This document shows positions 1-6,190 of a DNA stretch of 17,071 bases, piece after piece. Below the pieces are notes generated by a model. It made no database searches and was not told where the DNA came from. It saw nothing but the letters and a program-made list of their open reading frames with translations. Each line of letters starts with the position of its first letter. Positions within the stretch are counted from its first letter, which is position 1. The DNA is from an uncultured Clostridia bacterium (lineage in GTDB: Bacteria > Bacillota > Clostridia > Christensenellales > CAG-138), in NCBI GenBank assembly GCA_937915925.1, contig CALGGM010000161.1:1-17071 (forward strand). Direction: 5' to 3'. A program made the translations under genes and the position numbers.

Positions 1-71
1 CTATGCTCTTTTTGCAACCCTTTTTTACCTTTTCCCTAAGTTAACGTGATGAACCATTTTTTGATCCGATC

Positions 72-173
72 ATGACGTTTATATGCGGTATTGCAGTAGC
101 AATCGGAATGTTGACGGTCATGACAGTACGTATTGTGAATAAGCACAAACAGAAAACCCGAGTGGCTTTATAA
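72..173 (+). CDS. Possible 33-residue single-span membrane peptide
   Basis: A short open frame begins with ATG at 72 and ends at TAA 171-173. The product has a hydrophobic N-terminal two thirds (about residues 2-20) and a basic tail (HKHQK-like region, KTR), which fits a small single-pass membrane peptide. An in-frame stop at 42-44 rules out its being the tail of a longer intact gene in this window. I see no clear Shine-Dalgarno site, which argues against it. An intrinsic terminator 17 bases after its stop suggests that a transcript does end here. It could equally be the decayed end of an upstream gene. I recognise no family. Confidence 0.3.
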   Translation: MTFICGIAVAIGMLTVMTVRIVNKHKQKTRVAL

Positions 174-189
174 ATTTGGATTTCTTTAT

Positions 190-216
190 AAAGCGGCTGC
201 TACGGCCGCTTTTTCT
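190..216 (+). terminator. Intrinsic terminator
   Basis: AAAGCGGC at 190-197 pairs with GCCGCTTT at 205-212 around a 7-base loop and is followed by a T-rich run. It would end transcription coming from the left edge and insulate the promoter at 233-261. Confidence 0.8.
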
Positions 217-232
217 ATCTTTTGGATTCCCC

Positions 233-261
233 TTGCGTTTTTTTGGAATATCGCGTATAAT
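233..261 (+). promoter_or_regulatory. Sigma-A-type promoter for the CNNM/CBS gene pair
   Basis: TTGCGT at 233-238 and a perfect TATAAT at 256-261 are separated by 17 bases, about 37 bases before the GTG start at 298. The -35 is weak (3 of 6) and the -10 is consensus. It lies just downstream of the terminator at 190-216. Confidence 0.65.
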
Positions 262-297
262 ACTTCTATTCTATGACACAAGGCAGGTGGTACGACG

Positions 298-1383
298 GTG
301 GACAGTAGTCCAAGTCCTCTTATACGGATGCTTTCGGAAGAAGTGGCAAATGCAGTGAAAAGCGGCAATTTCCGAAGCGTCATCGGACTGATCGTATTTT
401 TCTTCGTGCTTTTGCTCGGCGGCGCATACTTTGCGGGGGCAGAAACCTCGCTTGCGTCCGTCAACCGTATCCGCATCATGAGCCGCGCGGACAACGGATC
501 GAAGCGGGCAAAGCGCGTTCTATATATCTTAGACCACTTTGACGCGGCTCTGACGACCATCCTGATCGGCAACAACATCATGCACATCGGCTGCGCGTCT
601 TTGTCCGCGCTGGTTGCTGCGCGCCTGAACTGGGGCAGCTTCGGCGCGACGATGATGTCGCTCGGCACGACGCTGATCGTCTTTCTTCTCGCGGAAATGA
701 TCCCCAAAACCATCGCAAAGGCATGCAACGAAAGCTTTGCGCTGTTTGCTGCGCCGTCTCTGCGGTTTTTGATGCGCGTTTTGTATCCGCTGAACTTCGT
801 CTTTACGTCGCTGACCGACGGCATCAAAAAGCTGTTCCGCGTGAAGGACGAGGAGGAGCCGACCGTCTCCGAGGAGGAGCTTCACGACATCATTGAAACG
901 CTCGACGAAAAGGACGACATCGACGAGGACACGGCGGATCTCATGCAGTCCGCGCTCGACTTTACCGAAACGCCGGTGGGCGAGGTGTTCGTGCCGCTTT
1001 CCGAGGTGGAGACCGTGACCATCGGCATGCACCCGAGCGAGATCGTCAAGATCATCGAGAAGACAAACCACAGCCGTCTGCCGGTCAAAAACCGTGAGGG
1101 CGAGATCTGCGGCGTGGTGCAGATCCGAAAATATCTAAAGGAATATCTGAAGCGGCAGGGACACGTTTCGCTGGCGCGCGTGATGGATAAGCCGTACTAT
1201 GTGACGGTCGGCACGCCGATCGACGAGCAGCTTGCCGGTATGAGCAAGGCGAAAACGCATATCGCGATCGTCAAGGGCAACGACGGGAACGTGCTCGGCA
1301 TCTTAACGGTCGAGGACATTCTGGAGGAGCTCGTCGGCGAGATCTACGACGAGGACGACGTCGGAGGTGAGACCAATGAGTAA
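298..1383 (+). CDS. CNNM/CBS-domain membrane protein, CorC/HlyC family (short form)
   Basis: A 361-residue member of the CorC/HlyC (DUF21-CBS) family, whose members are linked to magnesium and cobalt homeostasis and were historically called haemolysins. The GTG start at 298 is chosen because AGGTGG lies at 285-290. Residues ~28-180 form the CNNM membrane domain with the family signatures AGAETSL, ILIGNN and AEMIPKT. An acidic linker (~185-215) is followed by a CBS pair (~225-350) ending in VEDILEELVGEIYDE. Unlike its downstream neighbour, it stops just after the CBS pair and lacks the C-terminal CorC_HlyC transporter-associated domain. It overlaps the next gene by eight bases, so the two are probably translationally coupled paralogues. 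Family assignment is firm; the transported ion is not known. Confidence 0.9.
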   Translation: MDSSPSPLIRMLSEEVANAVKSGNFRSVIGLIVFFFVLLLGGAYFAGAETSLASVNRIRIMSRADNGSKRAKRVLYILDHFDAALTTILIGNNIMHIGCASLSALVAARLNWGSFGATMMSLGTTLIVFLLAEMIPKTIAKACNESFALFAAPSLRFLMRVLYPLNFVFTSLTDGIKKLFRVKDEEEPTVSEEELHDIIETLDEKDDIDEDTADLMQSALDFTETPVGEVFVPLSEVETVTIGMHPSEIVKIIEKTNHSRLPVKNREGEICGVVQIRKYLKEYLKRQGHVSLARVMDKPYYVTVGTPIDEQLAGMSKAKTHIAIVKGNDGNVLGILTVEDILEELVGEIYDEDDVGGETNE

Positions 1384-2653
1384 CACGCTTCGATACATTC
1401 TGATCGTCGTCTGCATTGTCCTGTCCGCGATGTTCTCCGGCGCGGAGATCGCGTTCATGCAGCTGAATCCGACCAAGCTCAAAAAGGAAGCCGAGGAGAA
1501 AAACAGCAGACTTGCGAAGCTTGCGCTGCGCTTCCGCGAACGGTTCGATTCCGGGCTCATTGCGATCCTGATCGGCAACAATCTTGTGAACATCGGTTCG
1601 TCTTCGATCGCGGCGGCGCTGGCGATCGCGCTGATGGGCGAAAGCGGCGCATGGGTCGCGACGGCGATCATGACCGTGCTGATCATCACGTTCGGCGAGA
1701 TCCTTCCAAAGATCTTTGCGTCCGAGCGCGCGGAGGGCTTTGCAAAGCTCGTCGTGCTCCCGATCAGCGCGCTGTGGCTTTTGCTGTTCCCGCTGATCTG
1801 GGTTTTGGAAAAGTTCTTAAAGTTGCTTTCCGGCATCTGGAAAGGCAGCGAAAGCGACGATTCCGTGACCGAGGACGACATGGAAACGATCCTCGACACC
1901 GTGGAGGACGAGGGCGTCGTCGACGAGGACACGGCGGACCTTCTGCAGTCGGCGTTCGATTTCGACGAGGTGCTGGCGTATGAGGTCATCACGCCGCGCG
2001 TCGATCTCGTGGCGATCGATCTGGAGGACGCGCGCGAGCAGCAGATGAAGATCGCATTTGCCTCGCCGTTCACGCGCATTCCGGTCTATTACGGAACGCC
2101 GGATAACATGGTCGGCATTCTGCATCTGAACCATTTCTATAAGGCGCTCGTCGAGGACCCGGACGTGCCGATCAAAAAACTGTTGATGCCAGTTACCTAC
2201 GTGCATAAGACGACGCCGCTGCCCGACGTGCTCGATACGATGCGCCGCAAAAAATGCCACATGGTCGTGGTTACCGACGAATACGGCGGCACGATGGGAA
2301 TCCTCACGATGGAGGACGTGCTCGAACAGCTCGTCGGCGAGATCTGGGACGAGTCCGACGTGATCGAGGAGGAGTTCGTGGAGGTCGGCGAAAACCGCTA
2401 TGAGGTCGACGGCGACATGCGGCTTTCCGATTTCCTTGACGAGTTCGACAAGGAGGAAGAGGATCTCGACGACGACAACGCAACGGTCGGCGGATGGGCG
2501 ATGGAACAGCTCGGCGGCTATCCGAAGCTTTACGACAGCTTCACCTACGAGGACCTGACCGTGACGGTGACCAAGAAGGAGCGCATGCGCATCCTGCGGC
2601 TGCTTGTCGAGCAGGATCCGGAGTGGGTCGATGAGGAAGAAGACGAGGAGTGA
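1376..2653 (+). CDS. CNNM/CBS/CorC_HlyC membrane protein, CorC/HlyC family
   Basis: A 425-residue full-length CorC/HlyC-family protein. I place the start at ATG 1376 rather than the in-frame GTG at 1367, because GGAGGTGA at 1363-1370 is an ideal ribosome site for 1376 and covers the GTG. Order: CNNM domain (~5-165) with SGAEIAF, LIGNN and FGEILPK; an acidic linker with EDDMETILD; two CBS repeats (~195-320) ending in MEDVLEQLVGEIWDE; then the CorC_HlyC domain (~335-415). It probably acts with the overlapping upstream paralogue, perhaps as a heterodimer (inference). Its stop codon lies inside the 12-base palindrome that opens the hairpin array at 2651. Confidence 0.92.
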   Translation: MSNTLRYILIVVCIVLSAMFSGAEIAFMQLNPTKLKKEAEEKNSRLAKLALRFRERFDSGLIAILIGNNLVNIGSSSIAAALAIALMGESGAWVATAIMTVLIITFGEILPKIFASERAEGFAKLVVLPISALWLLLFPLIWVLEKFLKLLSGIWKGSESDDSVTEDDMETILDTVEDEGVVDEDTADLLQSAFDFDEVLAYEVITPRVDLVAIDLEDAREQQMKIAFASPFTRIPVYYGTPDNMVGILHLNHFYKALVEDPDVPIKKLLMPVTYVHKTTPLPDVLDTMRRKKCHMVVVTDEYGGTMGILTMEDVLEQLVGEIWDESDVIEEEFVEVGENRYEVDGDMRLSDFLDEFDKEEEDLDDDNATVGGWAMEQLGGYPKLYDSFTYEDLTVTVTKKERMRILRLLVEQDPEWVDEEEDEE

Positions 2654-2676
2654 TCATCCTCCGGGGAGGATGATCA
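2651..2676 (+). repeat. Perfect 12-base inverted repeat overlapping a stop codon
   Basis: TGATCATCCTCC at 2651-2662 is the exact reverse complement of GGAGGATGATCA at 2665-2676. The TGA at 2651-2653 is the stop of the CorC/HlyC gene. No T-run follows, so it is not a typical intrinsic terminator. It sits directly beside the first GATAT unit of the next array and is probably its first hairpin or boundary. Confidence 0.75.
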
Positions 2677-2848
2677 ACGATATCAATCCCTGACGGGATT
2701 GGCGATATTCCCCGAGGGGAGCGATATGTCTGCGACGCGATATGCCCTGCGGGGCGCGAGGGATTGATATCATATCGCACGCACTGGAAGTGCGTATATC
2801 GCATTCCAAAGTGGAATATATCGCGTTTTGCGAAGCAAAACATATCGC
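2677..2848 (+). repeat. Mirror-arranged comb of short hairpins spaced by GCGATAT / ATATCGC
   Basis: The left half carries the spacer ACGATAT at 2677, then GCGATAT at 2702, 2721 and 2737. The right half carries its reverse complement ATATCGC at 2772, 2796, 2818 and 2842. Between spacers sit short hairpins with unrelated stems: 2684-2701 (CAATCCC/GGGATTG), 2709-2720 (TCCC/GGGA), 2728-2736 (GTC/GAC), 2744-2755 (GCCC/GGGC), 2779-2795 (ACGCACT/AGTGCGT), 2803-2817 (ATTCCA/TGGAAT) and 2825-2841 (GTTTTGC/GCAAAAC). Stems differ in sequence but keep their pairing, and loops are 2-4 bases. Left spacers can pair in nested order with right spacers, giving one long axis with hairpins branching off both sides. 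The array ends 40 bases before the four-helix-bundle gene. I know no standard feature class for it. Confidence 0.85.
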
Positions 2849-2888
2849 TGATACCAAGAATCTTAGCGTACGAAGAGGTATTCAAGCT

Positions 2889-3263
2889 ATGAACGGAAAA
2901 ACAATCCGCGAACTTGCGATAGAATTGACAGTTGCGGTTTCGGAGATTTGTGATTCTATTGATGGAAAAGCGGTAATCAAAAATCAACTGTTGCGCAGTT
3001 GCTCATCAGTTGGCGCAAATGTACATGAAGCTAAGTATGCACAAAGCGATGCGGATTTCATTAACAAGTTAGAGATTGCTTTAAAGGAATGCTATGAAAC
3101 AGAGTATTGGCTGGAAGTATTGTTCCGTGTACATATGCTTTCTGACAAACAGTATAAAGAACTGATATCGAAAAGCGGAGTTATTCGGAGGAAAATTATT
3201 GCTTCGGTTACAACTGTCAAAAATCGCATGAAAGACGGAAAAGAGAACGAAAACGATGAATGA
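2889..3263 (+). CDS. Four-helix-bundle protein, S23/Avd family
   Basis: A 124-residue, almost entirely helical protein matching the four-helix-bundle family that includes proteins encoded in 23S rRNA intervening sequences and the Avd accessory protein of diversity-generating retroelements. Family hallmarks are visible: QLLRSCSSVGANVHEA (~33-48), DFINKLEIALKECYETEYWL (~56-75) and a basic last helix. Members of this fold bind nucleic acid or partner proteins and have no known enzymatic activity. The ATG at 2889 is preferred (GAAGAGG at 2872-2878); the frame is open upstream into the array, so a longer product from ATG 2742 is formally possible but would translate hairpin sequence. Codon use is clearly AT-richer than its neighbours, suggesting transfer. 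It overlaps the next gene by eight bases. No reverse transcriptase is in this window. Confidence 0.88.
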   Translation: MNGKTIRELAIELTVAVSEICDSIDGKAVIKNQLLRSCSSVGANVHEAKYAQSDADFINKLEIALKECYETEYWLEVLFRVHMLSDKQYKELISKSGVIRRKIIASVTTVKNRMKDGKENENDE

Positions 3264-3648
3264 CGTATGGAATCATCTGTACTGCGCAGCAAAAGCGGTA
3301 CAGAACGATCGGCAGATCTCGGAATATGTGACTGCCGGAGGCGTCAGTGCGGCGATCCAATCGGCTTCGGGAAAGATCTACACCGGCGTTTGCGTAGACA
3401 CCAGCTGCACGCTCGGCATCTGTGCCGAACGAAACGCGATCTTCAACATGCTGACGAATGGCGAGCAGGAGATCAAAAAGGTGCTTGCGATCATGCCGGA
3501 CGGACGCTGCGGAGCGCCGTGCGGCGCCTGTCGGGAATTGATGGTGCAGCTTATGCCGAAGACCTATCGGGACATTGAGATTCTGGTGGATCATGAAACC
3601 GGACGCGTGATGAAGCTTGGCGAACTTACGCCGGAGTGGTGGATATGA
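3256..3648 (+). CDS. Cytidine deaminase-like zinc hydrolase
   Basis: A 130-residue protein of the cytidine deaminase superfamily, which removes the amino group from cytosine nucleosides in pyrimidine salvage. The zinc and catalytic motif CAERNAIF (Cys56, Glu58) and the second zinc motif PCGACRE (Cys89, Cys92) are intact, and the length is typical of tetrameric Cdd enzymes. The flanks differ from classic Cdd, so a related nucleoside or antibiotic (blasticidin-S-type) deaminase is possible. ATG 3256 overlaps the end of the four-helix-bundle gene by eight bases, and its stop overlaps the next ATG (ATGA at 3645-3648). No promoter of its own is evident, so it is probably expressed from upstream. 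Confidence 0.82.
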   Translation: MNDVWNHLYCAAKAVQNDRQISEYVTAGGVSAAIQSASGKIYTGVCVDTSCTLGICAERNAIFNMLTNGEQEIKKVLAIMPDGRCGAPCGACRELMVQLMPKTYRDIEILVDHETGRVMKLGELTPEWWI

Positions 3649-4133
3649 AACGCATCATGGTGATCGGCAGTCCGGGTAGCGGGAAGAGCGTGTTTTCCGT
3701 TAAGCTGCAGGAAAAGACCGGGCTGCCGCTTTACCATCTCGACAACATCTGGTGGAAGCCGGACCGCACGCACGTGTCGCGCGAGGAATTCGACGCGGCG
3801 CTTTTTGCGATCCTCGAACGGGACGAATGGATCATTGACGGAAGCTACAGCCGCACGTTCGAACCGCGTATCAAAGCATGCGATACGGTGATCGATCTCG
3901 ATTACGACACGGACGTATGCATGGAGGGGATCGTAAACCGCGTCGGGCAGGCGCGACCGGACATCCCGTGGACCGAACAAACGCTCGATCCGGAGCTTGT
4001 GGAGCTCGTGAAAACCTATAAGATGCGCAACGGTCCCGTGCTTTCCGAGCTATTCCGCAAATACCGGGATAAGGACATTCACATCTTCCGCACCCGCGAA
4101 GAAGCGGAGGAGTGGCTAACAAAAAACTTTTGA
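3645..4133 (+). CDS. P-loop NTPase, FlaR/adenylate-kinase-like
   Basis: A 162-residue nucleoside-kinase-like P-loop protein. Walker A is GSPGSGKS (residues 8-15), followed by the LDNIWWKP segment and DEWIIDGSYSRT, an arrangement typical of small proteins annotated as DNA topology modulation protein FlaR or adenylate-kinase-related. A basic lid-like region (RVGQARPDIPW) follows. Its true substrate is not established for the family; a small-molecule or nucleoside kinase is most likely. ATG 3645 is preferred over GTG 3636, because GGAG at 3633-3636 is well placed and the ATGA overlap with the deaminase gene is typical of coupling. Being next to a nucleoside deaminase weakly supports a role in nucleotide metabolism. 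Confidence 0.75.
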   Translation: MKRIMVIGSPGSGKSVFSVKLQEKTGLPLYHLDNIWWKPDRTHVSREEFDAALFAILERDEWIIDGSYSRTFEPRIKACDTVIDLDYDTDVCMEGIVNRVGQARPDIPWTEQTLDPELVELVKTYKMRNGPVLSELFRKYRDKDIHIFRTREEAEEWLTKNF

Positions 4134-4212
4134 AATCCTTGCAGCATTTTGCCGATTTGCCGTGTCTAATTAAAGAGAGGAAACTCATTTTGACAGATTC
4201 GGGAGGATGAAG

Positions 4213-4770
4213 ATGGGACTGTTTTCACAGCAAACGCAGGCGGAAAACCGCGGCAACGCGAGGTTTTCGTACAAAAAGTATTATCCGATCCGCAAGATGA
4301 TCTTTCATAGCTTTGCGGAAAAATTCAACAGCGACATGCTGATCCAGGATGTTGCGAACATGATGATGTTCGGCGACACGCAGCCGGCGACCGTCAGCTC
4401 CGTGCTGCCGCTGACCGTGATCGCGTACTCCGACGAGATGGACGCGGTCGTGCGGCTGCGGTTTCCGGACGAGCTTGCCGCGCAGTACGATCTGAAGGTC
4501 GGCACGCGGCTTGTGACCTCGTGTGTGTACGCGCCGAACACGTACGATAACATGGCAAAGGACGTGTTCATCGGCGAGCGGTACACGGGAAATTACAGCG
4601 ACTTCATTCCGATCGTGCAGCTGTTCCTCGCAAAGAAGGACGACGAGATCCGTTCGCGCACGGCGCTGTTCGGCGAGGACGTATGGGCGCGGGTTGAAGC
4701 GCTCGGAAAGGCATACGTTGAACAGCATCCGAATCTAATGAGGGACGGGTTCGCGTATTTCAAAAAATAA
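4213..4770 (+). CDS. Conserved-looking hypothetical protein
   Basis: A 185-residue soluble protein that I do not recognise. ATG 4213 is preferred to the in-frame ATG at 4207, because GGGAGG at 4201-4206 would abut 4207 but is six bases from 4213. The sequence is mixed alpha/beta: a basic N-terminal stretch (FSYKKYYPIRKMIFH), a middle strand-rich part around VLPLTVIAYSDEMDAVVRLRF, and a C-terminal helical part ending in an aromatic, basic tail. It has no signal peptide or membrane segment. It follows the P-loop gene after a 79-base gap without a convincing promoter and is closed by the terminator at 4784-4808. Confidence 0.7.
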   Translation: MGLFSQQTQAENRGNARFSYKKYYPIRKMIFHSFAEKFNSDMLIQDVANMMMFGDTQPATVSSVLPLTVIAYSDEMDAVVRLRFPDELAAQYDLKVGTRLVTSCVYAPNTYDNMAKDVFIGERYTGNYSDFIPIVQLFLAKKDDEIRSRTALFGEDVWARVEALGKAYVEQHPNLMRDGFAYFKK

Positions 4771-4783
4771 CAATACCTTTTTC

Positions 4784-4808
4784 AGAGGGGGCACAGCCCT
4801 CTTTTTCT
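4784..4808 (+). terminator. Intrinsic terminator
   Basis: AGAGGG at 4784-4789 pairs with CCCTCT at 4797-4802 and runs straight into a T tract (4802-4806). It ends the transcript of the preceding gene and separates it from the TetR-controlled operon. Confidence 0.8.
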
Positions 4809-4842
4809 TTGCGGAAAAGATTGTCGAACGCAAATCGGGCAC

Positions 4843-4871
4843 TTGACTTTTTCGGCGCGGCGCAATACAAT
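4843..4871 (+). promoter_or_regulatory. Strong sigma-A-type promoter of the reductive operon
   Basis: TTGACT at 4843-4848 and TACAAT at 4866-4871 are spaced by exactly 17 bases, each one mismatch from consensus. The predicted start of transcription (~4878) falls inside the palindrome at 4873-4892. No other convincing promoter is seen before 10798. Confidence 0.8.
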
Positions 4872-4872
4872 T

Positions 4873-4892
4873 ATTATGAACGTGTTCATTAT
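4873..4892 (+). promoter_or_regulatory. Palindromic operator, probable TetR-family site
   Basis: ATGAAC at 4876-4881 and GTTCAT at 4884-4889 form a perfect inverted repeat around GT. Symmetry extends to 20 bases with one mismatched pair. It lies directly after the -10 box and over the predicted transcription start, a standard position for a repressor. The TetR protein at 5656-6189 in the same operon is the obvious candidate, giving autoregulation (inference). Confidence 0.7.
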
Positions 4893-4901
4893 GGAGGACA
4901 T

Positions 4902-5672
4902 ATGGAACGCAGAAACGGAAGGAAACAGAGAAGGATCCTGTGGATCGTGATCCCCGCCGCCGTTCTGGTGCTGCTTCTTTGCGCAAGCCTCATCTATCTC
5001 GAACGCTATTATCATGCCGATGAGGAGGCGATCGCCGCGTTTTCGGCGGATCGCACGGTGGAGGAGCGCACGCTTGCGGGCGGAGAAACGGTGTTTGATC
5101 CGGGCGGCGCAACCGTCGGACTGATCTTTTATCCGGGCGGAAAGGTGGACGAGGCAGCGTACGTTCCGCTGATGCGCGCGATCTCTTCGAAGGGGATCCT
5201 TTGCGTGCTGTGCAGGATGCCGTTTCGCCTCGCGGTGCTTGATTCTCACGCCGCGGATGGGGTGCGGGAAGCGCTTCCGGAAATCGCGCACTGGTACATC
5301 GGCGGGCATTCCTTGGGCGGCGCGGTCGCTTCGATCGAGGTCAAGGCGCACCCCGACACATACGAAGGCATGCTCCTGCTCGCGTCGTATTCCAACGAGG
5401 ATCTTTCAACCGAAGCCCTTCGCGTGCTCTCGATCTACGGAAGCGAGGACGGCGTGTTGAATCACGAAGCGTATGAGCAGGCAAAGGCGAAGCTTCCGGA
5501 CGGCGTTGCCGAAACGGTGATCGAAGGCGGCTGTCATGCCGGATTCGGCATGTACGGCGCGCAGGACGGCGACGGCACGCCCGCGATCACAAGCGAAGAA
5601 CAGATCCGGATCGCGACGGAGCTGATCGCGGATTGGATCGATAACGGAGGTCGGTATGCCGAAAATCCTTGA
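4902..5672 (+). CDS. Membrane-anchored alpha/beta hydrolase
   Basis: A 256-residue alpha/beta hydrolase. A basic N-terminus is followed by one membrane span or uncleaved signal (~12-33), so the catalytic domain should sit outside the cytoplasmic membrane. The nucleophile elbow is GGHSLGG (Ser137); Asp183 in YGSEDGV and His212 in GCHAGFG complete a plausible triad, and FYPGG (~76-80) supplies the oxyanion-region motif of this family. It probably cleaves an ester or amide; the substrate is unknown. ATG 4902 follows GGAGG at 4893-4897. It is the first gene of the operon and overlaps tetR by 17 bases, so it may process a compound before uptake or sensing (inference). Confidence 0.85.
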   Translation: MERRNGRKQRRILWIVIPAAVLVLLLCASLIYLERYYHADEEAIAAFSADRTVEERTLAGGETVFDPGGATVGLIFYPGGKVDEAAYVPLMRAISSKGILCVLCRMPFRLAVLDSHAADGVREALPEIAHWYIGGHSLGGAVASIEVKAHPDTYEGMLLLASYSNEDLSTEALRVLSIYGSEDGVLNHEAYEQAKAKLPDGVAETVIEGGCHAGFGMYGAQDGDGTPAITSEEQIRIATELIADWIDNGGRYAENP

Positions 5673-6189
5673 CAGCATGCGGGAGCAGCTTCTGACGGCG
5701 GCAAGGAGGCAGATCGAAACCTGCGGTTACGCAAGGACGACGATCCGCTCCGTTGCGGCGGAGTGCGGGATCGCGGTCGGAACGGTGTATAATTACTTTC
5801 CGTCCAAGGATATGCTGATCGCAACGTTTTTGTCCGAGGACTGGCTTGCCTGCATCGAGGCGATCGCGGCGCACGGATCGGACGACGCGAAGACGCATCT
5901 TCGCCGCATCTATGACGCGCTGCGCGGATTCTCACAGCGGCACAATGCGCTCTTTTCGGACGCGGACGCGGAAAAAACATATCAGCGTGCCTTCGGAACG
6001 CGGCACAGACAGCTTCGGGACCAGCTTGCGAGGTTGATCCTGCCCGTGTGCGGCGGCGATCCGGACGGTGCGTTCCGATCGGAATTCATTGCGGAATCCC
6101 TTCTGACGTGGACAATGGAGGGGAAGCCGTTTGAAGATATTTACGCCATTGTAAAAAGACTGATCAAAGAGGAAAGAGAGGAACTATGA
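5656..6189 (+). CDS. TetR/AcrR-family transcriptional regulator
   Basis: A 177-residue one-component repressor. The N-terminal helix-turn-helix is typical: TTIRSVAAECGIAVGTVYNYF (~28-48) followed by SKDMLIATF. The C-terminal helical ligand-binding domain has no close recognised relative. GGAGG at 5646-5650 sets the start at ATG 5656, inside the end of the hydrolase gene. Its placement as the second gene of a long operon with a palindrome over the promoter suggests that it represses its own operon until an inducer, perhaps a pathway substrate, binds (inference). Confidence 0.9.
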   Translation: MPKILDSMREQLLTAARRQIETCGYARTTIRSVAAECGIAVGTVYNYFPSKDMLIATFLSEDWLACIEAIAAHGSDDAKTHLRRIYDALRGFSQRHNALFSDADAEKTYQRAFGTRHRQLRDQLARLILPVCGGDPDGAFRSEFIAESLLTWTMEGKPFEDIYAIVKRLIKEEREEL

Positions 6190-6190
6190 A

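Noticed and set aside
2651..2676. Intrinsic terminator after the CorC/HlyC gene
   Set aside because: The stem is long and perfect, but no T-run follows and the stop codon is inside the stem.
2677..2848. CRISPR array
   Set aside because: The 7-base repeats are far too short, they invert midway, and the intervening sequences are self-complementary hairpins rather than unique spacers.
2677..3263. Diversity-generating retroelement
   Set aside because: The four-helix-bundle protein resembles Avd, but no reverse transcriptase or template/variable repeat pair is present in the window.
4134..4212. Promoter before the hypothetical gene at 4213
   Set aside because: TTGACA occurs just before the ribosome site, but no -10 box follows at a usable distance, and earlier candidates have poor spacing.
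4782..5351. Minus-strand 189-codon frame opposite the hydrolase gene
   Set aside because: Low-complexity, basic composition with no motif; the plus strand holds an alpha/beta hydrolase with a complete triad.
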